The notes under the pieces: model-generated
Database searches by the model: none
The model's input: only the letters and a program-made list of their open reading frames with translations
Told to the model about the DNA's origin: nothing
Position numbers and translations under genes: made by a program
Origin: Afipia sp.
Lineage (GTDB): Bacteria; Pseudomonadota; Alphaproteobacteria; Rhizobiales; Xanthobacteraceae
Direction of reading: 5' to 3'
Assembly (NCBI GenBank): GCA_024508675.1
Contig: JANINQ010000015.1
Span: 1-64,000, forward strand
DNA length: 64,000 nt
Shown here: one piece after another, positions 1-8,900 of the stretch
How positions within the stretch are numbered: the first letter of the stretch is position 1
Layout: every line of letters begins with the position of its first letter

Positions 1-235
<235 letters not shown>

Positions 236-362
236 TTATGCGGTCTGGATGCGCGACAAACGGACCTCGCGCAGGCGGACATGCGTTTTGCTGGCATTCG
301 CCGGGGCCGGATCGGCTTTCTATAGAAAGATTGGCGGGCCATGGGAAGCCCGCCGCCGCCTG

Positions 363-1190
363 CTAGGGCCGCAGAACGGGAGCCCCGCCATTCGCTGGCG
401 CATCGGCTCCCGGCCTGATGCGCGGCGTGTCCCCGACATCGCGGCCGAGCAGTTTCTGCCGCCAGCGATAGCCCGGCCACGCAATCCGCGTCAGCCACGC
501 ATCCACCCCGTCATCGGTCAGCCGTGTCGAACGCCAGCGGTAGATGATCGCATAGGCCAGCCAGATCACGAGAAACGAGATCGTGCCGGAGAACAGCACG
601 TCGGTGAAGAAATGGCCGCCGAAGGAAATCCGCAGACCGCCGGTGGCGATGCCGAAGGCGGTGGCCGCGACATAGGCCAGCGGCCGCCATGCGGGCGGCG
701 CCAGTGCCGCAGGCGCATAGGTCCAGAACGCAGTCGCCCCCTCGCCGGAGAAGAACGAGCAGTTCTTCGGACATTCGCCGCGCGGGTCCCACCACGGCTT
801 GAAGTCCAGCTTGCCGTTGAACTCCGTCACCAGCACGGGACGCGGACGCCCCCAATAGCCCTTGAACACCACGTTCGAGATCACGATGGCCGACAGCAGC
901 ATGGTCACCAGCAGGAACACCATGGCGCGGCCGGACATCATCAGCGGCTTCACCGGACGGATCATCTTGACGATGAACGCGATGATCGCCGGCATCACCA
1001 TCGCCCATGCGAGCCACATCGCGCCGTCGCGCGCGATAGCTGCCCACACCCGCTCCTTCAGCGGAAATGTCCTGGTCGCCGCGTCATAGAAATAGGACGA
1101 CAGTTTCAGATCCAGTTCGGGGAAAAATCCGAACAGCAGTCCGATCACCACCGACAGCGCAAGCGCAATGTAAAGTCCGGTCCGGTTCAT
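363..1190 (-). CDS. PAP2-family membrane phosphatase
   Basis: This 275-residue integral membrane protein has about six hydrophobic segments. It carries the three PAP2 phosphatase motifs in order: K-x-x-W-GRPRP near residue 115 (KGYWGRPRP), SFFSGEGA near 147 in place of the usual SGH, and an RISFGGHFFTD block near 188 with the catalytic His. Known members dephosphorylate undecaprenyl pyrophosphate, phosphatidylglycerophosphate or lipid A (LpxE/LpxF). The long loop between motifs 1 and 2, with CPKNC, would be periplasmic and could hold a disulfide. A lipid A phosphatase role fits this fold, but the substrate cannot be fixed from sequence. The C-terminal 40 residues are polar and Pro/Ala rich. 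Confidence 0.85.
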   Translation of the reverse strand: MNRTGLYIALALSVVIGLLFGFFPELDLKLSSYFYDAATRTFPLKERVWAAIARDGAMWLAWAMVMPAIIAFIVKMIRPVKPLMMSGRAMVFLLVTMLLSAIVISNVVFKGYWGRPRPVLVTEFNGKLDFKPWWDPRGECPKNCSFFSGEGATAFWTYAPAALAPPAWRPLAYVAATAFGIATGGLRISFGGHFFTDVLFSGTISFLVIWLAYAIIYRWRSTRLTDDGVDAWLTRIAWPGYRWRQKLLGRDVGDTPRIRPGADAPANGGAPVLRP

Positions 1191-1311
1191 GGCGGGGGTT
1201 TAGCCGAGCCTGCAAGAGATGAAAAGTCTTCACAGGCCGCGGCCTATTGGCAGGCGCGATCCATGATAGGATTCGCAGGATACCTGAACAGTTGGGAGCT
1301 TCGCAGGTTAC

Positions 1312-1911
1312 ATGCCCAAGCCCGTCATGGACTTCTGGTTCGATTTCGCTTCGGTCTATTCGTTTCTAGCGTCCATGCGGATCGCCCCGCTGGCGGAGGC
1401 AGCCGGTGTTTCGGTGCGGTGGCGGCCGTTCCTGCTCGGACCCATTTTCGCGGCACAGGGCATGCAGGACTCGCCGTTCAACCTGTTCCCCACAAAGGGC
1501 AAGCACATGATCCGCGACGTCCAGCGCAATGCAGACGAAATCGGCGTCGGTTTCCAGTGGCCGAGTGTGTTTCCGCAGTCGGCGGTGCTGGCGAGCCGCG
1601 TCGCGCTCGTCGGATTGAAGGAGGGTTGGGGCGAGGACTTCTGCCGCGCCGTGTTCCATGCCGAATATGCCGAGAACCGCATCATCTCCGAACAGGCGGT
1701 GATCGGGGACATCCTGACAAAATTGAAAGTGCCAGTGGACGCGGCATTCGCCAGCGCGCAGGCCGACGAGATCAAGGCGGTGCTGCGCGAGAATACAGCG
1801 GAAGCGCAGAAACTCGGATTCTTCGGCGCGCCGACATTCACCACCGCGGACGGCGAACTGTTCTGGGGCAATGACCGCCTGGAGCAGGCGCTGCGCTGGG
1901 CGAAGAAATAA
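1312..1911 (+). CDS. 2-hydroxychromene-2-carboxylate isomerase / DsbA-fold family protein
   Basis: This 199-residue protein of the HCCA isomerase / kappa-class GST group has a thioredoxin-like DsbA fold. The N-terminus reads MDFWFDFASVYSFLASMRI, where the family places the active-site Ser (FDFASVYS), and the C-terminus has the conserved GFFGAPTFTTADGELFWGND block. The characterised enzyme (NahD) isomerises 2-hydroxychromene-2-carboxylate in naphthalene breakdown. No naphthalene genes lie nearby, so the true substrate is unknown, and a glutathione-dependent isomerase or transferase is equally likely. The ATG at 1312 follows a CAGG stretch. The gene ends three bases before the stop of the convergent membrane-protein gene. 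Confidence 0.85.
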   Translation: MPKPVMDFWFDFASVYSFLASMRIAPLAEAAGVSVRWRPFLLGPIFAAQGMQDSPFNLFPTKGKHMIRDVQRNADEIGVGFQWPSVFPQSAVLASRVALVGLKEGWGEDFCRAVFHAEYAENRIISEQAVIGDILTKLKVPVDAAFASAQADEIKAVLRENTAEAQKLGFFGAPTFTTADGELFWGNDRLEQALRWAKK

Positions 1912-1914
1912 TCT

Positions 1915-2385
1915 TCAACGCGGCAGTGGCGGCATCGGCGGCGGTGCAGGCGGCAGCGTGCGCCACGCACCGGCATTGCGGCCTGCAATCATCCAGTAGA
2001 CCACGCCGCCGAGAATGCCCGCGCCGACCATGACTTCCAGATGCCGGCGCACGATGCCGTTGAACGTCATGTTCACGGTGTCGAATGGAATGAAGCCGAG
2101 ATAGCAGAACAGGCCCGCGAGGCCGCCGGCAACGGCATAGGCAAGGATATGGCGGATGGAGAACGCCTCGGTGATCAGCGCCACGATCAGCGCCGGCAGC
2201 AGCGCGAAACCGCTGACCAGCACAAAGCCGAAGCCGAGCACCATGTTGATGGCGCCCTGATCGACGTCGAGCGAGACCTCGCTCATTTCCGGAAAGAAGA
2301 TCGCCCACAACACCACGATGCTGGCGATCAGGCATGCAGCGATAAATCCGAAGAAGACTGCGAAGAGGCGTCCGATCAGGGCCAT
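1915..2385 (-). CDS. Hypothetical four-helix inner-membrane protein
   Basis: I do not recognise a family. The 156 residues hold four clear hydrophobic helices, at about 8-30, 47-72, 80-100 and 120-137. The tail is short and Pro-rich (PPAPPPMPPLPR). The charge pattern puts the protein in the inner membrane with most loops short. It is convergent with the isomerase gene, with 3 bases between stops. Its start lies next to a cluster of three palindromic repeats that separates it from rlmN. Codon use looks like the neighbours, so there is no sign of recent transfer. Confidence 0.7.
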   Translation of the reverse strand: MALIGRLFAVFFGFIAACLIASIVVLWAIFFPEMSEVSLDVDQGAINMVLGFGFVLVSGFALLPALIVALITEAFSIRHILAYAVAGGLAGLFCYLGFIPFDTVNMTFNGIVRRHLEVMVGAGILGGVVYWMIAGRNAGAWRTLPPAPPPMPPLPR

Positions 2386-2403
2386 GAATTGTGTTCCGCC
2401 TGT

Positions 2404-2562
2404 CTGTCATCCTTCGAGGCTCGCCAAGATGGCGCGCACCTCAAGATGACGCTACTTGCTTTTACCTCATCCTGAGGAGCGGCGTTTTCGCCGCGTCTCG
2501 AAGGATGAGGCTTGTTGCCCTCATGGTTCGAGACGGCGCAAGAGCGCCTCCTCACCATGAGG
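2404..2562. repeat. Cluster of three tandem intergenic palindromic repeats
   Basis: Three related imperfect palindromes lie head to tail between the membrane-protein gene and rlmN, at about 2405-2450, 2465-2510 and 2518-2562. Each has outer arms of the form CCTCATCCTGAGG or CCTTCGAGGC and a GC-rich centre. The middle one folds from CCTCATCCTGAGGAGCGGCG to CGCCGCGTCTCGAAGGATGAGG. This is the style of extragenic repeat common in Bradyrhizobium-group genomes. The copies could act as transcription terminators or mRNA-stabilising hairpins between the genes. Confidence 0.8.
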
Positions 2563-2569
2563 CACCACA

Positions 2570-3781
2570 CTAATCCGTCATCGCCATGGCGCGCAGCGCC
2601 TGACGCTCGCGTGCGGAGAGCTTTTCGGTTTCCGATTTCAACTGCCCGCAGGCGGCGAGAATGTCGCGGCCGCGCGGCGTGCGCACCGGCGACGAATAGC
2701 CAGCGTTGAAGACGTATTCGGAAAACTTCTCGATCTGCTCCCAGTCCGAGCACTCATACTTGCTGCCCGGCCACGGATTAAACGGAATGAGATTGATCTT
2801 GGCGGGAATACCCTTGAGCAGCTTCACCAAGAGCCTCGCATCATCAAGCGAGTCATTGACGCCCTTGAGCATCACATATTCGAAGGTGATGCGGCGCGAA
2901 TTGGACGAGCCGGGATAGGCGCGGCAGGCGTCCAGCAATTCCTTGATCGGATATTTCCGGTTCAGCGGCACCAGTTCGTTGCGCAGTTCATCGCGGACCG
3001 CGTGCAGCGAGATCGCCAGCATGACGCCGATCTCGTCGCCGGTGCGCGCGATGTTCGGCACCACGCCAGAGGTTGAGAGCGTGATGCGGCGGCGGGAAAT
3101 GCCGATGCCTTCATTATCCGACACGATCAGCAGCGCATCGCGCACCGCGTCGAAATTGTAGAGCGGCTCACCCATGCCCATCATCACGATATTGGTGACG
3201 AGACGGTTGCCGTTCGGCGTCTCGCGGTCGATCCAATCATTGAGGCGGTCACGCGCCACCATGATCTGCCCGACGATCTCGCCCGCGGTGAGATTGCGCA
3301 CCAGACGCTGCGTGCCGGTGTGGCAGAACGAGCAGTTGAGCGTGCAGCCGACCTGCGACGACACGCACAGCGTGCCGCGATCGGTCTCGGGAATGTAGAC
3401 GCACTCGACTTCATGGGCGCGGCCGACGCCATCGCCCGGCAGACGCAGCAGCCACTTGCGGGTGCCGTCGTTGGAAATCTGTTCGGTCACGACTTCCGGC
3501 CGGTCAACGGTGAAATGCTTTTCAAGCTCGGCGCGCATGTCCTTCGACACGTTGGTCATGTCGGCAAAGGTCTGCGCGCCGCGCACATACATCCAGTGCC
3601 AGAGCTGCTGCGCGCGCATCTTGCGCTGCTTTTCCGGAACACCAATCCCGCCGAGCCGGTCCGACAATTCCGCGCGCGACAATCCGACCAGCGAGGGCTT
3701 CGCCGGCGGCACGTAGGTTTCAAGCGCGGTTTTTTCGAGGACGCCTGAGTCCAGAATGCTTGGCGCTTCGGTCATGGTCAT
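2570..3781 (-). CDS. rlmN: Dual-specificity 23S rRNA/tRNA adenine-C2 methyltransferase RlmN
   Basis: This radical-SAM enzyme methylates C2 of A2503 in 23S rRNA and A37 in some tRNAs. The 4Fe-4S site is the CTLNCSFC motif (C-x3-C-x2-C). The mechanistic C-terminal Cys sits in [15 protein letters not shown]. Other RlmN blocks are present, including [30 protein letters not shown] and [12 protein letters not shown]. The ATG at 3781 (MTMTEAPS) gives 404 residues. A second ATG lies two codons in at 3775, and an upstream start at 3868 would add 29 residues without similarity. The ribosome site is weak either way. IalB lies upstream on the same strand about 125 bases away. Confidence 0.95.
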   Translation of the reverse strand: MTMTEAPSILDSGVLEKTALETYVPPAKPSLVGLSRAELSDRLGGIGVPEKQRKMRAQQLWHWMYVRGAQTFADMTNVSKDMRAELEKHFTVDRPEVVTEQISNDGTRKWLLRLPGDGVGRAHEVECVYIPETDRGTLCVSSQVGCTLNCSFCHTGTQRLVRNLTAGEIVGQIMVARDRLNDWIDRETPNGNRLVTNIVMMGMGEPLYNFDAVRDALLIVSDNEGIGISRRRITLSTSGVVPNIARTGDEIGVMLAISLHAVRDELRNELVPLNRKYPIKELLDACRAYPGSSNSRRITFEYVMLKGVNDSLDDARLLVKLLKGIPAKINLIPFNPWPGSKYECSDWEQIEKFSEYVFNAGYSSPVRTPRGRDILAACGQLKSETEKLSARERQALRAMAMTD

Positions 3782-3907
3782 ATCGGTACGTGTCTCGGGG
3801 AAATGGCAGCGGCCCAAGCCGCTCACGCCGGAACCCTCAAGGTCCCGTGACCCGCTATATAGAGGCAATATCCGCCAAATGCGACCGTCTTTGCGGCAGA
3901 ACGGGGC

Positions 3908-4561
3908 CTACCGGCGGCACTCCTGCGCCAGCTTGTCCAGCGCCTGCGCCAGCCCCTTGAGCGGGAACGTGTCGGTGGTTTCGGTGCCCTTGGCGGACGT
4001 GCCCTTGACCACGGCATCCGCGCCCTTGCGGAGCGCATCCACCAGCCGGTCTTCCTCGGCGGCATTCTTGATCCAGAGCCCGTCGCCCTGGGAATACATC
4101 GCAAAGCGCGACCCGCCGACCTCGACAGACCCCTCGGAGCCGGGCTTCACCGCATAGCCGATCATGATCGAGACTTCGTTACTCACCTTCTCGCCGGGCC
4201 GGGTCGAGATGAAGGCATAGGACGGATCGCGCGGACGGTTCGGCGGATTGGTCTTCGAGGACGACGGCTTGGCCAGCGCGAAGCAAACCTTCTTGCCATT
4301 CGGTGTCGCGGTGTAGGCGCCCCAGGTGCCGAACTGGCCGATTAGCGACGGCTCGGCATTTCCGGCAACAGCAGGCGCGGCCGGTTTCGCGGGCGCTGCG
4401 CCCTTCGCGGATTTGGCAGGAGCAGGCGCGGCCTTCGGCGCAGGCTTTGCCGACTTGGCGGGCTGAGATTTGGACTGCGCCGTCTGCGCGAGAGCGGTAT
4501 CGGCGAAGCCGCCGGTACCCAGCGCCGCCACAAGAACAACCATCGCTCGTTGAAAGGACAT
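3908..4561 (-). CDS. Invasion-associated locus B (IalB) family secreted protein
   Basis: This protein of about 217 residues has a cleavable signal peptide (MSFQRAMVVLVAALGTGGF, cleavage after ALAQ). A linker of about 45 residues rich in Ala, Pro and Lys follows, and then an IalB domain with WGAYTATPNGKKVCFALAKP and an EVSIMIGYAVKPGS block. Two cysteines (KKVCF and the C-terminal QECRR) are placed for the family's disulfide. IalB was named in Bartonella. In free-living rhizobia the family is abundant and its function is not settled. It probably acts in the periplasm or outer envelope. The chosen ATG at 4561 has GAAAGGA-type bases nearby; a start seven codons upstream is possible. Confidence 0.85.
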   Translation of the reverse strand: MSFQRAMVVLVAALGTGGFADTALAQTAQSKSQPAKSAKPAPKAAPAPAKSAKGAAPAKPAAPAVAGNAEPSLIGQFGTWGAYTATPNGKKVCFALAKPSSSKTNPPNRPRDPSYAFISTRPGEKVSNEVSIMIGYAVKPGSEGSVEVGGSRFAMYSQGDGLWIKNAAEEDRLVDALRKGADAVVKGTSAKGTETTDTFPLKGLAQALDKLAQECRR

Positions 4562-4882
4562 CACCAAAACCGGTTCCTTCAATATTGTGACTGGAAGATG
4601 GCTCTCGCAGCGACGAGAGGTGCAATAGACCTCAAACCGCTTGTTGGAAAGTTAACTCACCCTGCCTGCACAGCCGCTGCGCATTGCCGCATCCATCCGT
4701 GGCGGCACGCTGTGCCAGCGCCAAGGCGACTCACCGCGCAAGCCGTCGTTGCCTGCGCCAGTGTTTCAAACATAGTTACATGCCGCAAGCAGCATTGCCA
4801 TTGCGCAATTGCGATTGTCGGGCCGCATCAAATCCGGCAAGAAGTCCGCCAGTCCTCTGTCTTACGAACTCAAGGTGTCCCG
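4562..4882. other. Divergent intergenic region between IalB and the quinone oxidoreductase
   Basis: This is 321 bases between two divergent starts, so it must hold both promoters. I see no convincing sigma-70 hexamer pair. There is a perfect 10-base palindrome ATTGCGCAAT at 4800-4809 followed by TTGCG, which could be a regulator site. A weak ribosome site (AAGGTG at 4872-4877) lies just before the oxidoreductase ATG. An open frame runs through the region in the oxidoreductase frame, but its translation has no similarity to that family, so I treat it as noncoding. Confidence 0.5.
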
Positions 4883-5857
4883 ATGAAAGCCATTCTCTGC
4901 TCGCAGTATTGCGGCCCCGACGATCTCGTCCTCAGCGATATTCCCGATCCGGTCGCAGGTCCCGGCGAAGCGGTGATTGCGATCAAGGCGGCGGCGCTGA
5001 ATTTCTTCGACTTGCTGATGATTCAGGGCAAGTACCAGATCAAGCCGGCGTTTCCGTTTTCGCCCGCCGCTGAAATCGCGGGCGTGGTGGAGAGCGTCGG
5101 TGCGGGCGTCACCGACGTCAAAGTTGGCGATCGCGTCGCGGCGTCCATCGGTCACAACGGCGCGCGCGAGAAAGTCGCGGTGCCTGCATCGTCGATCGTG
5201 AAGATTCCAGACAATCTCGATTTCGACCGCGCCGCAGGTGTCATCGTGATCTACGGCACCGCGCTGCATGCGCTGGAAGATCGCGCCGACCCGAAGCCCG
5301 GCGAAACGCTGGCGGTGTTCGGCGCGGCGGGCGGCGTCGGCCTGGCTGCCTGCGAACTCGGCAAGGTGCTTGGCCTCAAGGTGATCGCCTGCGCATCGAG
5401 TGACGAGAAGCTTGAATTCGCGAAGAAGCACGGCGCGGAGCTGACCATCAACTACGCCAAGGAAGACCTGAAGGAAGCGCTCAAGAAGGTCGGCGGCGAA
5501 AAGGGCATCGACATCGTGTTCGATCCGGTCGGCGGCAACTATGCCGAAATCGGCGTGCGCTCGCTCGGATGGAAGGGCCGCTTCCTGGTGATCGGTTTCG
5601 CCGCCGGCGATATTCCGAAGATCCCGCTCAATCTCGCGCTGCTCAAGGGCTGCGACATCCGCGGCGTGTTCTGGGGCGCGCATATGCGCCGCGAACCGGC
5701 GGCCGGCAAGGCTGCGCTGGAGAAGCTGATGAGGTGGGCGGCGGAAGGAAAAATCTCGTCGCATGTCGACAGTACCTTCCCGCTGGAAAAGACCGCCGAT
5801 GCGCTCAAGGTCCTCGCCGCGCGCAAGGCCATGGGCAAGGTGATCTTGCATCCGTAA
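4883..5857 (+). CDS. NADPH:quinone oxidoreductase family protein (zinc-free MDR)
   Basis: This 324-residue medium-chain dehydrogenase/reductase is of the quinone oxidoreductase type. It has the N-terminal GroES-like domain (ALNFFDLLMIQGKYQIKPAFP) and the Rossmann domain with the nucleotide-binding AVFGAAGGVGLAACELGKVL near residue 150. The FDPVGGNYAEIGVRSLGWKG block is also typical. The Cys/His zinc ligands of alcohol dehydrogenases are absent. Such enzymes reduce quinones or enoyl substrates using NADPH in the cytoplasm; the substrate here is open. The ATG at 4883 is chosen because MKAILCSQYCGPDDL begins the domain. The gene appears to be a single unit ending at a bidirectional terminator. 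Confidence 0.9.
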   Translation: MKAILCSQYCGPDDLVLSDIPDPVAGPGEAVIAIKAAALNFFDLLMIQGKYQIKPAFPFSPAAEIAGVVESVGAGVTDVKVGDRVAASIGHNGAREKVAVPASSIVKIPDNLDFDRAAGVIVIYGTALHALEDRADPKPGETLAVFGAAGGVGLAACELGKVLGLKVIACASSDEKLEFAKKHGAELTINYAKEDLKEALKKVGGEKGIDIVFDPVGGNYAEIGVRSLGWKGRFLVIGFAAGDIPKIPLNLALLKGCDIRGVFWGAHMRREPAAGKAALEKLMRWAAEGKISSHVDSTFPLEKTADALKVLAARKAMGKVILHP

Positions 5858-5881
5858 CCTGACGCGGAATTTCATTCACGA

Positions 5882-5912
5882 CATCATGTCCGCACCTGTC
5901 GCGGGCATGATG
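5882..5912. terminator. Bidirectional hairpin terminator between convergent genes
   Basis: A 12-bp stem is formed by CATCATGTCCGC (5882-5893) and GCGGGCATGATG (5901-5912), with one G-U-type pair and a 7-base loop. T-rich DNA (AAATTTTTG) follows at 5927-5935. It sits exactly between the convergent quinone oxidoreductase and DUF1232 genes. Confidence 0.65.
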
Positions 5913-5934
5913 CGTTTCGGGCTCTAAATTTTTG

Positions 5935-6312
5935 TCAGGTGCTTTCGTTGTCCAGCCCGCGCGTCAGGGCGGCATGCGCAGCTTCGCGATGCTCCGGCGT
6001 GATGTGGCTCGACACCATGCGGATCGCGGTCGCCAGCACCGCCGCGTCGTCGGTAAAGCCGAGCACCGGCAGCATGTCGGGCAGAAAATCGAACGGCAGC
6101 ACAAAGTAGGCGATGGCGCCGAGCAGCGCGGCCTGCACATGGCGCGGCGTCTCGCGGTCGAACGCGCAGTAGTAAGCCGCCAGCAGATCCTCGGTGAACG
6201 GCAGGCTGCCGGCGAAGCGCTTCAGCTTGGCCCAGAAATTCCGGCGCACCCGCTCGGGGTCCTTCGCGAGCTTTTCCGCGCGCTCGAAATGCAGGGTGTC
6301 GTCGGAGGTCAT
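5935..6312 (-). CDS. DUF1232 (YkvA-like) membrane-associated protein
   Basis: This 125-residue protein has the DUF1232 core. The YYCAFDRETPRHVQAALLGA segment is followed by IAYFVLPFDFLPDMLPVLGF and a DDAAVLATAIRMV helix. The family has one or two short hydrophobic helices and a conserved D-x-x-P-D motif (here FDFLPDMLP). It is very common in bacteria, and its function is not established. The gene stands about 110 bases downstream of the phhB stop on the same strand, so weak co-transcription with phhB is possible. Confidence 0.85.
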   Translation of the reverse strand: MTSDDTLHFERAEKLAKDPERVRRNFWAKLKRFAGSLPFTEDLLAAYYCAFDRETPRHVQAALLGAIAYFVLPFDFLPDMLPVLGFTDDAAVLATAIRMVSSHITPEHREAAHAALTRGLDNEST

Positions 6313-6423
6313 GGTCGATCCTTCAGGGATTGCACATGCAATCCGCCCCCATCACATAGGGACCCCGCGTCCCGCCACAAGACGCGACAGAGGGCCGACG
6401 GCCGCACCTCAGGAGACGGCGAG

Positions 6424-6714
6424 CTATCCCGCGATCCGGTCCATGGCTTCCGCCAGCGCGACGTCGCGCGCGGTGACCCCGCCCGCGTCATGGGTGGAGA
6501 GCACCACCTCGACGGTCCTGTAGACATTGCGCCATTCCGGATGGTGGTCGCTCTTTTCGGCGACCAGCGCCACGCGGGTCATGAACCCGAACGCCTCGTT
6601 GAAATCCTGGAATGTGAACGTCTTCGCGATGGCGTCGCGGCCCGGCACGTCCGCCCAGCCCTTGAGCTTTGCCAGCGCCGCGCGCCGTTCATCTGCCGAT
6701 AGCCGTTCCACCAT
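6424..6714 (-). CDS. phhB: 4a-hydroxytetrahydrobiopterin dehydratase (pterin-4a-carbinolamine dehydratase)
   Basis: This 96-residue protein has the family's normal length. The catalytic His cluster is in [20 protein letters not shown], and the C-terminal [19 protein letters not shown] block is typical. It dehydrates 4a-hydroxytetrahydrobiopterin during recycling of the cofactor of aromatic amino acid hydroxylases. No phenylalanine hydroxylase gene lies nearby; in bacteria without one the protein may support molybdopterin metabolism. The ATG at 6714 is preceded by a strong GAGGAG ribosome site. Longer readings upstream are artefacts that overlap the opposite-strand TAXI gene. Confidence 0.93.
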   Translation of the reverse strand: MVERLSADERRAALAKLKGWADVPGRDAIAKTFTFQDFNEAFGFMTRVALVAEKSDHHPEWRNVYRTVEVVLSTHDAGGVTARDVALAEAMDRIAG

Positions 6715-6818
6715 GATTTTCTCCTCGGTTGCGGAGCTTAACCCCGCCGGGGCCGCCTTCGGAAACCAATATCGGGCGTGATGGCTCCCTCGGCCACGGA
6801 AAAGCCGCGCTCGGCCCG

Positions 6819-6834
6819 CTAACCATTGCTCAAC
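6819..6834. promoter_or_regulatory. Degenerate CtrA-like box upstream of the TAXI gene
   Basis: CTAA-CCATTGC-TCAAC matches the CtrA pattern TTAA-N7-TTAAC with one mismatch in each half and correct spacing. It lies in the divergent phhB/TAXI intergenic region, about 67 bases before the TAXI ATG. Chance occurrence cannot be excluded. Confidence 0.3.
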
Positions 6835-6900
6835 ATGAAACCTGCGGACGGGCCTATGTTCTGGTATGATAGGAAGGAACGCCGGGAGGCGCGGTAACCC

Positions 6901-8310
6901 ATGGGCATTGGCGACATGTTTACCAGATCGATGGCTTCGGACGCGTCGCGGCCGCCGGGTGCGCCGCGTCCGCACAAGATGAAGGCCATCCTTGTGGTGC
7001 TGGCCGCCGTGCTGGCCACCGTCGCAGCCGTGGTCGGCACCACCTACTGGCTCAACCGTCCTGTTCACCTGCGTATCGCGGTCGGCCCGCCCTACAGCGA
7101 TGACGTGAAGGTCATTCAGTCGATCGCGCAGATTTTCTCGCGTGACCGGCGATATATCCGCCTGCGCCCGATCATCACCGACGGCACGTCGTCGAGTGCC
7201 GCGAGCCTCAATGCCGGCACCACCGATCTCGCCGTCGTCCGCGGCGACATCCCTCTGCCGAAGGACGCGCAGGCGATTGCCAGCATCCGCAAGAATTTCG
7301 CCGTGCTGTGGGCGCTGAACGGCAGCAGCAAGAAGGGCACGATCAAGAAGATCGAGCAGCTTGCCGGCAAGCGCATCGGCGTGATCGGCCGCACCCAGGC
7401 CAACGTCAATCTGCTGAAGGTGATCCTCACGCAGTCCGGCGTCGATGCGGACAAGGTGCAGGTCGTTCAGTTCACCACCACCGGCTTTGCCGACGCGATC
7501 AAGAACGAGAAGCTCGACGCGTTTCTCGCGGTCGGCCCGCTGAACAGCAAGATCACCGCGGACGCCATCGCGGCCACAACGAAGGGCGGCAAGGAAGCCA
7601 CCTTCCTGTCGGTGGAGACGGCGGACGCCATCGCGCAAAAATATCCGGTCTATGAATCCGGCGAAATTCCCGCCGGCGCGTTCGGCGCAAAGCCGGCGCG
7701 GCCTGACGACAAGATCGACACCATCACCTTTGCGCATCACATCGTGGCGCGGAAATCCCTGTCGGAAGTGACGGCTGGCGCGCTGACGCGGCAACTGTTC
7801 TCGGTTCGCCAGACCATCCAGAGCGAATTCCCGCAGACGGCAAAGCTGGAAACGCCGGATACCGACAAGGACGCCGCGATCCCCGCACATCCCGGCGCGG
7901 CCGCCTATGTTGATGGCGAGGAAAAAACCTTCCTCGACAGGTACAGCGACTACATCTGGGGCAGCCTGATGGTGCTGTCCGCGCTCGGCTCGGCCGGTGC
8001 ATGGTTCGCAAGCTACTGGCGCAAGGACGAGCGCGTCACCAACTCGAACCTGCGCGAGCGGCTTCTGGAGATGCTGACCGCCTCGCGCAAGTCGGACTCC
8101 ATCGACGAACTCGACGCCATGCAGGCGGAAGCCGACGTGATCATGCGCGACACGCTGCACTGTTTCGAGGATGGCGCGATCGAGGAAGGCTCGCTCACCG
8201 CCTTCAGCATTGCGCTCGAGCAGTTCCACAACGCTGTTGCAGACCGCAAGGCGTTCCTGCTTGAAATGACGTCGAACCACGCACGGCCGCCGCGCAGCCA
8301 CGTCGCCTGA
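6901..8310 (+). CDS. Membrane-spanning TAXI-family TRAP-type solute-binding protein
   Basis: This 469-residue protein has three parts. A short cytoplasmic N-terminus and a membrane helix (about 28-50, [20 protein letters not shown]) lead into a TAXI-type periplasmic binding domain (about 55-340) with [32 protein letters not shown] and [21 protein letters not shown] second membrane helix (about 350-372) is followed by a cytoplasmic helical tail of about 95 residues. Ordinary TAXI proteins are free periplasmic proteins of about 320 residues that deliver substrate to a DctQM permease, and none is encoded here. The extra helix and tail suggest a tethered or signalling role, which is inference. 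The ATG is at 6901. Its stop is 6 bases from the convergent response regulator. Confidence 0.85.
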   Translation: MGIGDMFTRSMASDASRPPGAPRPHKMKAILVVLAAVLATVAAVVGTTYWLNRPVHLRIAVGPPYSDDVKVIQSIAQIFSRDRRYIRLRPIITDGTSSSAASLNAGTTDLAVVRGDIPLPKDAQAIASIRKNFAVLWALNGSSKKGTIKKIEQLAGKRIGVIGRTQANVNLLKVILTQSGVDADKVQVVQFTTTGFADAIKNEKLDAFLAVGPLNSKITADAIAATTKGGKEATFLSVETADAIAQKYPVYESGEIPAGAFGAKPARPDDKIDTITFAHHIVARKSLSEVTAGALTRQLFSVRQTIQSEFPQTAKLETPDTDKDAAIPAHPGAAAYVDGEEKTFLDRYSDYIWGSLMVLSALGSAGAWFASYWRKDERVTNSNLRERLLEMLTASRKSDSIDELDAMQAEADVIMRDTLHCFEDGAIEEGSLTAFSIALEQFHNAVADRKAFLLEMTSNHARPPRSHVA

Positions 8311-8316
8311 TCGCAC

Positions 8317-8721
8317 TCAGGCGTGATCGCGCCACCTGCGCAGCGTCTCCAGCAACTCGTCACGCAGATACGGTTTGCGCAGCACCGGATAGTGCGCATA
8401 CGCCGCCGGGACAGCGGCAGGCCCTGAATATCCCGTGACGAACACGAACGGGATTTTCTGCAGGACCAGCTGCTCGGCGACAGCAAAACTCTTTTCCTTG
8501 ATCAGTCCCACATCGAGCAGCACGAAATCCGGCGCACGCGCAGCGATCGCCTGCAGCGCATCCGCGACGCCGCGCGCGGTACGCACCGACGCCACGCCGA
8601 AACTGGAAATGGTCTCGCTGGCATCGAGCGCGATCAGCGTGTCGTCCTCGACGATCAGGACATCCTTGGGAAGATCGGCAGGGTTATGGGCCGCCGGCTC
8701 GCCGGCGTCGATGGTTGTCAT
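8317..8721 (-). CDS. Receiver-only response regulator (CheY-like)
   Basis: This single receiver domain has about 134 residues from the ATG at 8721. DVLIVEDDTLIALDASETI gives the acidic pocket, the phospho-acceptor Asp is in DFVLLDVGL, the switch Thr is in FVFVTGYSG, and the conserved Lys is in PVLRKPY. There is no output domain, so it would act through protein contacts or phosphotransfer. No histidine kinase lies nearby. A start 32 codons upstream (8817) is also possible and has an AAGG ribosome site; the extra residues are not domain-like. The gene is divergent from the Crp/Fnr gene and convergent with the TAXI gene. Confidence 0.85.
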   Translation of the reverse strand: MTTIDAGEPAAHNPADLPKDVLIVEDDTLIALDASETISSFGVASVRTARGVADALQAIAARAPDFVLLDVGLIKEKSFAVAEQLVLQKIPFVFVTGYSGPAAVPAAYAHYPVLRKPYLRDELLETLRRWRDHA

Positions 8722-8900
8722 TTGGGTTGTCCCAGGAATGGTTGGAGCGAACGCCCGCCGAGACACCGGATGTTGCGCTGAAAGCCGCAACGCCGGTTCC
8801 CACGTGGAACCCATCATAGAAATGCCTTCTGCGTCTGTGCACTTTTGAACACAGGAACAGAGGAACCTGCGGTACGTTGTCTCCGGCCATTGGGGGATTT

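Noticed and set aside
6715-8316. Long minus-strand extension of the phhB frame
   Set aside because: It overlaps the whole TAXI gene in antisense and has no family similarity; phhB has a strong start at 6714.
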